Source: Alphaproteobacteria bacterium
GTDB lineage: Bacteria > Pseudomonadota > Alphaproteobacteria > Acetobacterales > Acetobacteraceae
DNA: 22,110 bases
NCBI GenBank assembly: GCA_026225015.1
Contig: JAMFRY010000121.1
Coordinates: 1-22,110 of the forward strand
Direction: 5' to 3'
The notes under the pieces were generated by a model. The model ran no database searches, was not told where the DNA came from, and saw only the letters and a list, made by a program, of their open reading frames with translations. Below are positions 6,701 through 14,543 of the stretch, in pieces. Positions within the stretch are counted from its first letter, which is position 1. Each line of letters opens with the position of its first letter. Position numbers and translations under genes: made by a program.

Positions 6701-8206
6701 GTGGAAGCGAATATTTTCGAGCTTGGTCTGGACTCGCTGATGGTGGCGAAAATCGTGGCGCAGGTGCGCAATAGTTTCGGCGTCGACCTGCCGCTGGCAG
6801 TGATGTTCGAGACCACGACCATCGCCGGCCTGGCCAAGCTGATCGATTTTGCCGCGCATGGTCATCCCGTGATTGAGCGGCAATTGCGGCCGGCGCGGAT
6901 TCCGCTTGGGCCCAGTCAGCGCCTGATGTTCGAGGTCTCGCGCATGCGGGGCGCGGGGACGGCGTATAACATGAATCTCGGCCTGCGGCTGCGCGGCACG
7001 CTTAATGTCGCGGCGCTGGCGGCGGCGTTCAACGATTTGTTGGAGCGGCATGAGGCGCTGCGGACGATGATCGATATTGATGGTGCGGAGCCGGCACAAA
7101 TCATTTTGCCGCCGGATGCCGCGAGCCTGACGCTGGCCGCCGCGCCGCTGACGGAGGCGGCGCTACCGGAGCAGCTGAATCTGGCGGCGCGGCAGGTCTT
7201 CGATGTCACGCGCGAATTGCCAATGCGGCTTTACCTGTGGCGGCTGGCCGAGGACGACCACGCGCTGCTGGTGGTGGTGCATCACGTGGCGGCCGATGGC
7301 GGTTCCTTGGCGCCCCTGGTGCGCGATCTGGCGCAGGCCTATGCGGCGCGGCTGGCCGAGGATGCCGCTGCCTGGCCGCCGCTGGCCCTGCACTACGCGG
7401 ATTACGCCATCTGGCAGCAACAGGAACAAAGCAAGCTTGCAGGACAGCTCGCTTTCTGGGTGCAAACCCTGGCGGGGCTGCCGCAGCCGGCACTGCCGGT
7501 CGATGCGCCCTATCCGCAGTCGCAGCATTTCGCCGGCGCAACCGCGCCGATCTGGATAGATTCCGAACTGCATGCCGGCCTGATCCATCTGGCGCGCGGC
7601 CACGGCGCCAGCCTGTTCATGGTGTTGCAGGCGGGGCTTGCCGTGCTGCTCAACCGGCGCGGCGCGGGAAGCGATATTCCGATCGGTAGCCCGTTCGGCG
7701 GCAGGCTCGATGCCGCCCTCGATCCGATGGTCGGCTGCTTCTTCAATCATCTGGTGCTGCGCACCGATGTTTCGGGCGATCCCAGCTTCCTCGCATTGCT
7801 GGAACGGATCCGGCGCTTCAACATCGCCGCCTATGCAAATCAGGACATCCCCTTCGCCACGGTTGCCGAGGCGCTGGGCGCAAGGCCGGACGGGCCACGC
7901 CATCCACTATTCCAGGTGATGTTGAATTTCCTCAATCTTTCCTTTCAGAAATTCGACATGCCCGGGCTGCATGTCACGCCGGAGCCGGTCGCGCTGGGCA
8001 GCGCGCGCTACGAGTTGACCTTCGTTTTGAGCGAGACCCGTTGCGAAGCCGGCAAGCCCGCCGGTATTATCGGCGGGCTTGAATATCGCACCGACCTCTT
8101 CAAGCCTGCAACCGCTTCCGGCTTGGCGTCACAGCTCAGCTCCCTGCTGCGCCAGGCGGTGGCGGCGCCGCAAACGCCGGTCAGCGGCTTCGAGCTGGAG
8201 GGCTGA
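3701..8206 (+). CDS. Nonribosomal peptide synthetase, C-A(Gly)-PCP-C, no thioesterase
   Basis: This 1501-residue protein has four domains. C1 (about 28-460) has H159-H160-I-L-I-D164-G165 and resembles the EntF-type condensation domain that accepts an acyl or aryl donor. The A domain (about 488-965) has Y628 followed by the P-loop T632-S-G-S-T-G637 and the A10 lysine K957. Its pocket residues D677, I678, L681, Q720, L743, G745, L767, I775, W776 and K957 spell DILQLGLIWK, the known glycine code. The PCP (about 976-1050) has L-G-L-D-S1012-L, the phosphopantetheine site. C2 (about 1066-1490) has H1194-H1195-V-A-A-D1199-G1200 and the V-G-C-F-F-N-H-L region, so it looks active. There is no TE, reductase or second A domain. 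C2 would condense the PCP-bound intermediate with an amine, alcohol or a partner module elsewhere. No donor-loading enzyme is present in the window. Confidence 0.95.
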   Translation: MTDAALLDADHGGVPAGQAPAATTFDDWFPLTVAQRGMWFAQRLAPSSAVFNLSEKGEIIGEIDLDAFKTAVLHTELEATATRLRFTEIDGEPLQAVTNNISGLLPALDFSEEEDPRAAALQWMEAEFRQPHEPLRDRLWSMCLIKIGENHYFWYHRSHHILIDGFAGGLIARRVTEVYNMLIRGDAPDLVPFGSLNDLVAEDHAYRESERFATERNYWTASFADKPSPTSLGHYRPGLGGELLRHTAVLSAGSVEDLRVAAKAAQGSFPQLMIAAIAIYYYRMTGAEDLVLGLPVTARTNGRLRRIPSMLANAVPLRLRLKPSDTVTDVVRQVGRRVREALRYQRYRYEDLRRDLNLLGEGRHLFTSVVNIEPFDYSPTFGQARCEVTNLSNGSIEDLAIFVYDRGTGRPVHIDFDANPQIYSVSELAAHAARIQLLLRQVSEDVERPISRIVLLDDVSRARLLAAGAPSGATTGTLAAAPAMRFMPEDFERQARQSPWSVAVVSDRDAITYRGLDEQANRIAHLLRARGAGAGKIVGICLPRGIEMVAALLGVMKSGAAYLPLDPDLPAGRLSAMAEDAAPCLILATAETAALLAPHPVVVMRPLALEQYSAEPLHEKHLPNAPAYVIYTSGSTGKPKGVVLTRTNLANFLGAMAAQIPLDPADRMLAVTTISFDIAALELYLPLLAGARTILAPRAALRNPLALARLIAASGATIMQATPSLWDTLTGSESEALRDLRILTGGEALPEHLARQLSGLGWHVLNLYGPTETAIWSTSHPVETGTAAAIGRPLARTHVYVLDSGLMQVPEGVAGDLYISGAGLALGYLNRPGLTAERFVANPYGSPGSRMYRTGDLAKFEHGVLHYIGRADAQVKLRGFRIELGEIETVLARQPGIAQAAAAVHEGRLAAYIVTAAPEIPLDPAALKRALAEQLPDYMVPALFMQLAELPRSPSGKLDRKALPAPVAVAAGATQFDRSPTEEILISMFCELIQTTDEIDVEANIFELGLDSLMVAKIVAQVRNSFGVDLPLAVMFETTTIAGLAKLIDFAAHGHPVIERQLRPARIPLGPSQRLMFEVSRMRGAGTAYNMNLGLRLRGTLNVAALAAAFNDLLERHEALRTMIDIDGAEPAQIILPPDAASLTLAAAPLTEAALPEQLNLAARQVFDVTRELPMRLYLWRLAEDDHALLVVVHHVAADGGSLAPLVRDLAQAYAARLAEDAAAWPPLALHYADYAIWQQQEQSKLAGQLAFWVQTLAGLPQPALPVDAPYPQSQHFAGATAPIWIDSELHAGLIHLARGHGASLFMVLQAGLAVLLNRRGAGSDIPIGSPFGGRLDAALDPMVGCFFNHLVLRTDVSGDPSFLALLERIRRFNIAAYANQDIPFATVAEALGARPDGPRHPLFQVMLNFLNLSFQKFDMPGLHVTPEPVALGSARYELTFVLSETRCEAGKPAGIIGGLEYRTDLFKPATASGLASQLSSLLRQAVAAPQTPVSGFELEG

Positions 8207-8209
8207 CCG

Positions 8210-9520
8210 GTGGCGAAATATCTGCTCGCGGCAACCCCAATTCCCGGCCATGCGGACCCGATCCTCACCATCGCCGCCGGCCTGCGCGCGCGCGGCCACG
8301 AGGTGGTGGTGCATACCGGCAGCGCGTTTGGGCCTGCAGTGGCGCGTGGCGGGGCGCGGTTCGTGCCTCTGGCGCCTGAGGTCGACATCGATTACCGCGA
8401 AATCGATGCGCGCTTCCCCGAGCGTGCCGCGTTGCCACCGGGGCCGGCGCAAATGCTCTGGGGCGTGCAGCATCTGTTCGCCGACGCCATCGCCGGCCAG
8501 TATCGCGGGCTTTGTGAAATCTTGCGGGAATTTCCCGCCGATGCGGTGCTGGCCGATATGATGTTCATGGGCACGCTGCCGCTATTGCTGCGGCCGCGCG
8601 CAGCGTCGCTGGTGGTGGCGCATCTGGGCATTTCCAGCTTGGCGCTTTCCGGCCCCGAGGTGGCGTTCTTTGGCTCAGGTCTGCCGCCGGCTTATACCGA
8701 ACAGCAGCGTGCGCGCAACGCGGCAACCACCCGCTTCATGCAGGCCCAGGTGTTTTCCCCCGTGCAGAATTATATCAACGAGGCGTTGAACAATTGCGGC
8801 GCTCCGAAGCTGCCCCGCTTTGTCACCGACGCCGTGATCACGCTGCCGGATGTGTATTTTCAACTCGGCCTGCCGGCCCTGGAATATGACCGGGCGCTGC
8901 CATCCACGGTTCGTTTCATCGGCGCCTTACCCGCGCCGGCTACCGATCGTGGCTTGCCGCATTGGTGGGGCGATCTTGAAGCCGCGCGCGCGGCGGGCCG
9001 CAAGATCGTGTTGGTCACGCAGGGCACGATCGCCAATGCCGATCTCGGCCAGTTGGTCCTGCCCAGCCTCAAGGCGCTGGCGCGGCATGAGGATATATTG
9101 CTGCTTGCCACCTCCAGCGGTGTCGATGCGGCGTCCCTTGAGCGGCCGGGCAATGCGCGCGTCGCGGATTTCATTCCCTATGCGGCGGCGTTTCCCTATC
9201 TTGATCTGCTGATCACCAATGGCGGCTTCGGCGGTGTGTTGCTCGCGCTGCGCCATGGCGTGCCGCTACTGGTCGCCGGCGACACGGAGGAGAAGCCGGA
9301 AATCGCCACGCGCATCGCCCATGCCGGCGCCGGGATCAACCTCGCGACCGGAAATCCCCCCTCGACCTTGATTGAGGCGGCGGTGCGGGAGATTCTCGCC
9401 AATCCGGCATACCGAACCGGCGCAAGGCGGCTCGCCGCGCAGATCGAGGCGGTGGATGCGCTGGGCACGATCGAAGCCGTTCTCGCCGAGGACCAGGCAA
9501 ACCCATCCGCGGCCGCATGA
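8210..9520 (+). CDS. GT1/MGT-family glycosyltransferase
   Basis: This 436-residue GT-B glycosyltransferase belongs to the macrolide/flavonoid UGT type. The N-terminal P-I-P-G-H14-A-D-P holds the likely catalytic His. The nucleotide-sugar-binding region reads T-N337-G-G-F-G-G-V-L-L-A-L-R-H-G-V-P, followed by E-E-K-P-E-I-A. The usual H-G-G-x-G-T is replaced by N-G-G-x-G-G, a variant common in bacterial MGTs. Such enzymes glycosylate small molecules either as a biosynthetic step or to silence a toxic product. The GTG start at 8210 has a good GGAGG (8197-8201) at 8-nt spacing, and only 3 nt separate it from the NRPS stop. The gene therefore belongs to the operon, and its acceptor is probably the NRPS product. 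Confidence 0.9.
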   Translation: MAKYLLAATPIPGHADPILTIAAGLRARGHEVVVHTGSAFGPAVARGGARFVPLAPEVDIDYREIDARFPERAALPPGPAQMLWGVQHLFADAIAGQYRGLCEILREFPADAVLADMMFMGTLPLLLRPRAASLVVAHLGISSLALSGPEVAFFGSGLPPAYTEQQRARNAATTRFMQAQVFSPVQNYINEALNNCGAPKLPRFVTDAVITLPDVYFQLGLPALEYDRALPSTVRFIGALPAPATDRGLPHWWGDLEAARAAGRKIVLVTQGTIANADLGQLVLPSLKALARHEDILLLATSSGVDAASLERPGNARVADFIPYAAAFPYLDLLITNGGFGGVLLALRHGVPLLVAGDTEEKPEIATRIAHAGAGINLATGNPPSTLIEAAVREILANPAYRTGARRLAAQIEAVDALGTIEAVLAEDQANPSAAA

Positions 9521-9530
9521 TCTTGGCCGC

Positions 9531-10256
9531 ATGAAACTGGTTAAAAGCAAATCCAGCGCGCCATTCCTCTGGTGCGGCGTGGCGACGGCCGAAATTGGCG
9601 CGCAAGAACTGGCGCAGTTGGAAGGCCTGTTGGATGACGAGGAGCGCGCCCGCATCGCCCGGCTGCGTGCCGCATCCATGCGCCGGGATGCAACGGCGGC
9701 GCATGGCCTGCGCCGCATGCTGCTTGCGGCATTCACCGGCAAGCCGGCGTATTCGTTCCGATTTTACCACGAAAAATCCGGCGCCAAGCCAAAGGCCGAG
9801 GGCCTGTCGCAGATCGATTTCAGCCTCACCCATTGTCACGGCTATGTGGCGGCGGCCGCTGGCGAATTCGGCCGCATCGGTATCGATGCCGAGCCATTGG
9901 GCCGGATGGTCGAGCCGCGGCTGGTGGCGGGCAAAAACGTGAAATCCTACGAGAGCCCCGGCGGCACGGTGATCGCCTGGACCCTGAAAGAGGCGCTCAG
10001 CAAGGCGGAGGGCTCGGGCCTGGCGGTTGGTTTTTCGCGGCTGGACGTTGCTATCGACCCTCCAAGGCTGCTCGCGGCCCCGGATTCTTTTGGCGATCCC
10101 ACCTGTTGGAAGCTGGAGCGGCATTGCCATGCGGGCTTTGCCATCGCCATCGCCTTTGGCCCCCCAGGAAGTTTTGGTAAAAGTTTCGGTAAACGTTTCG
10201 GTGGGACTTTCGGGGATACGTCGAGGGGGGTTTGCGTGCGGCATGGATTGCATTAA
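9531..10256 (+). CDS. Sfp-type 4'-phosphopantetheinyl transferase with repeat-bearing C-terminal tail
   Basis: This 241-residue protein transfers phosphopantetheine from CoA to carrier-domain serines. The Mg/CoA-binding motif is G-I-D119-A-E121, and the second motif is W150-T-L-K153-E154-A-L-S-K158. The in-cluster substrate is Ser1012 of the NRPS. The start at 9531 is placed just after the GT stop; the frame is open further upstream but only within the GT gene. A five-codon frame (ATG 9517) bridges the GT stop and this ATG, with TGA/ATG overlaps on both sides. The last ~30 residues are unusual: four degenerate 12-nt units (10167-10214) encode G-S-F-G, K-S-F-G, K-R-F-G and G-T-F-G, beyond the normal catalytic fold. 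Confidence 0.92.
   Translation: MKLVKSKSSAPFLWCGVATAEIGAQELAQLEGLLDDEERARIARLRAASMRRDATAAHGLRRMLLAAFTGKPAYSFRFYHEKSGAKPKAEGLSQIDFSLTHCHGYVAAAAGEFGRIGIDAEPLGRMVEPRLVAGKNVKSYESPGGTVIAWTLKEALSKAEGSGLAVGFSRLDVAIDPPRLLAAPDSFGDPTCWKLERHCHAGFAIAIAFGPPGSFGKSFGKRFGGTFGDTSRGVCVRHGLH
10167..10214 (+). repeat. 12-bp tandem repeat (4 units) in the PPTase 3' end
   Basis: Four adjacent 12-nt units start at 10167, 10179, 10191 and 10203. They follow a pattern close to xxx-AGT-TTC-GGT and read in frame as x-S/R/T-F-G tetrapeptides. Because the period is a multiple of three, copy-number change would lengthen or shorten the tail without a frameshift. Confidence 0.8.
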
Positions 10257-10286
10257 TTCGCTTGTTGCGGGACGCTGCACCCAGTG

Positions 10287-11477
10287 ATGCTGCAAAACAC
10301 GATGCCGCCTCCCAGAAACGTCAGCCGCGCGGGTATCTTGGCCGCGCTCGCGGTAACGTTTTTGCTGGCGGTTTTGCTGGTTGCGTTGCGGCTATTTTCC
10401 CAAGTCACTGCACCGCCCGACCCGGCGCCGCTGGTCACGGTCATCACCGCCGGCGCGCAGCTTCTGCCCCGCACGCTCATCTGCGCCGGCACAATCGAGC
10501 CGGTGGCCGAGGTTGATCTCGGCGCCAGGGAGGCCGGTACGCTGACCAGCGTGAATGTGCGGATCGGCGCGCATGTGCGTGCAGGCGAGGTGCTGGCGAG
10601 CCTGGATACCGGGCAGCTTGCCGCCGATGCCGCCGCCGCGCAGGCCCAGCTGCAAGTGGCGCAGGCCAACGACGACGCCAGCGCACGCGCCTATGACCGC
10701 GTTGCCGATATCCGCAATAGCGGCGCGATTGCACCCGAGCAAGTCGATCAACGCGGCGCGGATGCACTGGCTCAACATGCCCAGGTCAGTGTCGCCGAAG
10801 CGAATCTGGCGGCGGCGCAAGCACGTCTCGCGGCGGCGGTGCTGACCGCGCCGATGGATGGCACCATCACCGCACGCAATGCCGAGCCCGGTCAGTACGC
10901 GGCCCCTGGCGGCCCGCCGCTGTTTTCGCTGATGGGCGATCAGGGCGTGATCTACCGCGCCAGCCTGCCGCAGGATCAGCTCGCGCTGGTGGAGCCCGGC
11001 ATGAAGGTGCGGCTCGCTTTGCCTGCGGGGGCGGCCTTGGGCCATGTCATCGGCATCGATCCGGCAATCGACGCGGCGACGCATCTGGGCGTCATTCGGG
11101 TGGCGCTCGACGGCAGACAGGCCCCGCTTCCGGGCGCCTTTGTCGAGGCCAACATCGATCTCGGCGGCGTCATTGCCTTGGCCTTGCCGCAAAGCGCGCT
11201 GATCGGCGGCGATGACGGCTTTCATGTGGTGGTGCTGCGCGGCGGCCAGGCGCATCTGCAGCCGGTAACATTGGCCGATCTGCCAGGCAGTGTTTCGGGC
11301 AGTGTTTCTGGCAGTGGTTCGGGCAATGGTTCGGGCAATGGTGCGGCCAGTGCTTCGGCCTTGGCGCCCATTGCCGGCGGCGTCAAAACCGGCGACCAGG
11401 TGGTTTTGTATGCCGGCGCCAGCCTGCGCGAAGGCCAGCCGGTCCGGCCTGCGCCTGCGCCCGCGTTTGGCCATTGA
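10287..11477 (+). CDS. RND efflux periplasmic adaptor (HlyD/MFP family)
   Basis: This 396-residue membrane-fusion protein bridges the RND pump and the outer-membrane channel. It has an N-terminal membrane anchor (about residues 14-38), a lipoyl/barrel-sandwich half with E-A-G-T-L-T-S-V-N-V-R-I-G, an Ala/Gln-rich helical hairpin (about 108-185), and a second lipoyl half ending L-T-A-P-M-D-G-T-I-T-A-R. A beta-barrel and membrane-proximal region follow. Between the last two lies a Gly/Ser/Asn-rich linker made by six 12-nt repeats. ATG 10287 is preferred over GTG 10284, which is only one codon earlier. The gene follows the PPTase by 30 bp. Its placement argues for export of the NRPS-derived product. 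Confidence 0.92.
   Translation: MLQNTMPPPRNVSRAGILAALAVTFLLAVLLVALRLFSQVTAPPDPAPLVTVITAGAQLLPRTLICAGTIEPVAEVDLGAREAGTLTSVNVRIGAHVRAGEVLASLDTGQLAADAAAAQAQLQVAQANDDASARAYDRVADIRNSGAIAPEQVDQRGADALAQHAQVSVAEANLAAAQARLAAAVLTAPMDGTITARNAEPGQYAAPGGPPLFSLMGDQGVIYRASLPQDQLALVEPGMKVRLALPAGAALGHVIGIDPAIDAATHLGVIRVALDGRQAPLPGAFVEANIDLGGVIALALPQSALIGGDDGFHVVVLRGGQAHLQPVTLADLPGSVSGSVSGSGSGNGSGNGAASASALAPIAGGVKTGDQVVLYAGASLREGQPVRPAPAPAFGH
11286..11357 (+). repeat. 12-bp tandem repeat (6 units) in the RND adaptor gene
   Basis: Six contiguous degenerate 12-nt units start at 11286, 11298, 11310, 11322, 11334 and 11346, near the consensus GGCAGTGGTTCG. They are in frame and encode G-S-V-S, G-S-V-S, G-S-G-S, G-N-G-S, G-N-G-A and A-S-A-S. 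The first two units differ by one base, which suggests fairly recent duplication. Confidence 0.9.
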
Positions 11478-11502
11478 TGCCGCAGAACATCGTTTAAACC
11501 GC

Positions 11503-14500
11503 TTGAAGAATATCTCGGCCATCGCGATCCGCAACCCGATGCCGGTCGCCGTATTGTTCCTGGTCCTCGCCTTTGGCGGCGTGCTCGGCTTCCGCGCTTT
11601 GCCCGTCACGCTCAGCCCGGACACCTCCTTCCCGGTCGCCATTATCACCGCCGCCGATCCGGGGGTCGCGCCGGCGGACCTCGTCAGCGCTGTCGCCGTT
11701 CCGATCGAGAACGCGGTGAGGCCAATCGCCGGCGTGCATCACGTGCTCTCAAACACTACGCAGGGGCTGACGACGGTCACGGTCGAGTTCAATATCGGCG
11801 TCGATCCCAATGCCGCCGTCGCCGCGGTGCGAGCGGCGGTGGCGGGCGCAGAGTCCGAATTGCCGTCGCTCTTGCCTCCGCCCGGCGTCGCCCTGCTGGA
11901 GACCCAAGGCGGTCCGATCCTCACTTATGCCGCGTCTGACCCGGAATTATCTGCGCTGGGACTCAGCCGGCTGGTAAGCGACCGGGTAACCGCCAGTCTC
12001 TCCGGCCTGCCAGGAATCGCCAGGACCGAGATGATCGGCGGGCAGCAGCCGGAAATCACCATTGCCGCCGACCCGGCGCGGCTGGCCGCCCTTGGGTTGA
12101 CTTTGCCGGCCCTGGACCAGCAGATCCACGCCGCGGTGGATGTGCCACCTGCCGGTGCCGGCCTGCTGGGCGGCAACCAGGCGGCCATCCACACCGAGAC
12201 TGCATATCAGTCGCCAGCCGCGCTGCAATCCCTGCCGGTGGCGCTGCCCGCCGGAGAATCCTTGCCGTTGGGCGCCGTGGCCACGATCCAGGCCGGGACG
12301 CAGCCCCCCGAATCGCTGGCGCGGCTCGACGGAGCGCCGGTTGTGGGCTTCTCGGTCTGGCAGTCGCGGGGCGCGGATGCGCTGCAAACCGCGGCGGCGG
12401 CGCAGGCGATGCTGCGCACATTGCAGGAGAGCCATCCCGGGCTTGCCTTCACCCAGGTCGCCGGTTCGGTGGATGACACGCGCTCGACCTATCATGCCAC
12501 GCTGGAGGCGCTGATCGAAGGGGTGCTGCTGGCGGCGGCCACGGTCTGGTGGTTTCTGCGCGACGCCAGGGCGACGCTCATCGTCGCCCTGGCGATGCCA
12601 CTTTCGCTCCTGCCGGCCTTTCTGGTGCTCAGCCTGTGCGGCCAGAGCCTGAACGCCATCAGCCTGCTGGCGCTGGCGCTGGTGGTGGGTATTCTGGTCG
12701 ATGACGCGATCGTTGAGATCGAGAATATCGACCGCCATATCGCGATGGGCAAACGGCCCTACCGCGCCGCTTTGGACGCCGCCGACGAGATCGGCCCGGC
12801 GGTGGTGGCCACCAGTTTTGCGATCATCGCGGTGTTTCTGCCGGTCAGCCTGATGCAGGGGCTTGTTGGGCAATATTTCAAGCCGTTCGGTCTCACGGTC
12901 GCCATCGCGGTGTTTGCCTCGCTGCTGGTGGCGCGGTTGTTCACCCCTTTGCTGGCGGCGTATTTTCTCAAACTCCGCATCGTCCACGCCCAGCCCGGCT
13001 GGCTGCCCGCCTACCGGCGCTGGTTGGATCTGGCATTGGCGCGGCCGAAATCCTGCCTCGCCATGGCGGCCGCCGTGCTGGCGCTCACAGTGCTGCTATT
13101 CCAGGCTTTGCCGATCGGTTTCCTGCCCATTGAGGATTCCAACATCGCCCGGGTCTCCCTCACTTTGCCGCCCGGCAGCAGCGTTACCGATAACGATCGC
13201 GTGGCGGCGCAGTTGAGCGCGCGCCTGCGCGCGGCGGCGCCGTTGCAGGCCGATATCGGCAGCATCTTCACGGTAAGCGCGCAGGGCGTGGCGCTCGCGA
13301 TCCGACTCCGCCCGGAGCGCCCAGATAGCCGGCTGGTGTTCGAGGCCAAGCTGCGCCGCGTGCTCGATTTGGTGCCCGATCTAGACTGGCAGATGAGCGA
13401 TAATGGCGAAGCGCGCGATGTCGAGCTGGATTTCACCGGCGACGGTCCGGCGGTATTGGATGCCGCGATGCGCCGCCTCGCCAGCGCCGCCTCGGTCTTG
13501 CCGGGGCTGTCTCATGTGCGGACCAGCTTGGCGCCCTACGCCACCGAGATCACGGTCACGCCAAAAGCCGCTTTGGCGGCGACGCTTGGCGTCAACACCA
13601 CCGATCTTGCCAATACACTGGTGCTCGCCACCGGCACGATATTGCCCAACGCGCCAACAGTTTCCGGCGCCTATGGGCAGACGAAGCTGCGGATTGAGGT
13701 GCAGGGCGGCGCCGATATCGCCGCCATGGGCCAGCTTCCGGTCCCCTCCGCCAGCGGGACCGCGCCGCTGGGGCTTGTTGGGGCGCTCGGGTTCGCACCC
13801 GGCCCGGCGCGAATCACCCGGGCCGATGGCACACCGCTGGAGGGGATCGGCGCGGACCTGCTGCCCGGCCGGACTCTGGGCCAGGCAGTGGCGGAATTGC
13901 GCGGCCTGCCTTCCTATCGGGACTTGCAGCCGCAGGGGATCAGCGAGCTCGATCTCGGCGCCGCCGAGTTCATGCAGGAGATGTTCAGGCAGTTCGGCTT
14001 TGCCCTGGGCGGCGGCGTGCTGGTGCTGCTCGGCGTGATGCTGCTGCTGTTCCGCAACTGGCTGCAACCCTTGACCATTCTGGCGGCGCTGCCCCTCAGC
14101 CTGGCCGGCGGGCTGCTGGCGCTGTTGCTCTGCGGCTTTGCGCTGGATGTGTCTTCCGCCATCGGCCTGCTCACGCTGCTCGGCATCGTGACAAAAAACG
14201 CCATTTTGATCGTCGATGCCGCCTTGGCGGGCGAGCGCGCCGGCTTGAGCCGCACGCAAGCCGCGCGCGCCGCGGGATTGCGCCGGGCGCGGCCGGTGGT
14301 GATGACGACTTTGGCGATGATCGCCGGCATGATCCCGGTCACCCTGGTGAGCGGGACGGGGGCTTCGTTGCGCCTGCCAATGGCGGTGGCGCTGATCGGC
14401 GGGCTGCTCGCCGCCACCGCCCTCAGCCTGGTTTTCGTGCCGGTATTTTACGTGCGGATCGGCAATCTCACCGATCGCCTGGCCCCGGTGCTGGGCCGGC

Positions 14501-14532
14501 TGCTGACCACTCAACCGCAAGACTTCAGATGA
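11503..14532 (+). CDS. RND-family efflux pump, inner-membrane subunit
   Basis: At about 1009 residues this is normal for an HAE-type RND transporter, with two repeats of a transmembrane bundle and periplasmic porter loop. Proton-relay residues are present: G-I-L-V-D400-D401-A-I-V-E-I-E-N in TM4 and T-K898-N-A-I-L-I-V-D in TM10, corresponding to AcrB D407, D408 and K940. The start is uncertain. The frame is open far upstream inside the adaptor gene, but homology to the family (N-I-S-A-x-A-I-R-N-P) begins at the TTG at 11503, which would give M-K-N-I-S-A-I-A. The alternative ATG at 11539 would remove this conserved segment. No Shine-Dalgarno is visible; a six-codon ORF (11477-11497) links the adaptor stop to this start. 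It is probably driven by proton motive force and exports the cluster product. Confidence 0.93.
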   Translation: MKNISAIAIRNPMPVAVLFLVLAFGGVLGFRALPVTLSPDTSFPVAIITAADPGVAPADLVSAVAVPIENAVRPIAGVHHVLSNTTQGLTTVTVEFNIGVDPNAAVAAVRAAVAGAESELPSLLPPPGVALLETQGGPILTYAASDPELSALGLSRLVSDRVTASLSGLPGIARTEMIGGQQPEITIAADPARLAALGLTLPALDQQIHAAVDVPPAGAGLLGGNQAAIHTETAYQSPAALQSLPVALPAGESLPLGAVATIQAGTQPPESLARLDGAPVVGFSVWQSRGADALQTAAAAQAMLRTLQESHPGLAFTQVAGSVDDTRSTYHATLEALIEGVLLAAATVWWFLRDARATLIVALAMPLSLLPAFLVLSLCGQSLNAISLLALALVVGILVDDAIVEIENIDRHIAMGKRPYRAALDAADEIGPAVVATSFAIIAVFLPVSLMQGLVGQYFKPFGLTVAIAVFASLLVARLFTPLLAAYFLKLRIVHAQPGWLPAYRRWLDLALARPKSCLAMAAAVLALTVLLFQALPIGFLPIEDSNIARVSLTLPPGSSVTDNDRVAAQLSARLRAAAPLQADIGSIFTVSAQGVALAIRLRPERPDSRLVFEAKLRRVLDLVPDLDWQMSDNGEARDVELDFTGDGPAVLDAAMRRLASAASVLPGLSHVRTSLAPYATEITVTPKAALAATLGVNTTDLANTLVLATGTILPNAPTVSGAYGQTKLRIEVQGGADIAAMGQLPVPSASGTAPLGLVGALGFAPGPARITRADGTPLEGIGADLLPGRTLGQAVAELRGLPSYRDLQPQGISELDLGAAEFMQEMFRQFGFALGGGVLVLLGVMLLLFRNWLQPLTILAALPLSLAGGLLALLLCGFALDVSSAIGLLTLLGIVTKNAILIVDAALAGERAGLSRTQAARAAGLRRARPVVMTTLAMIAGMIPVTLVSGTGASLRLPMAVALIGGLLAATALSLVFVPVFYVRIGNLTDRLAPVLGRLLTTQPQDFR

Positions 14533-14543
14533 GCGCAGCTTAG

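Noticed and set aside
10392..11648. 418-codon minus-strand ORF with an Arg-Thr/Ala repeat
   Set aside because: It is the complement of the RND adaptor gene; its repeat is just the 12-bp adaptor repeat read backwards.
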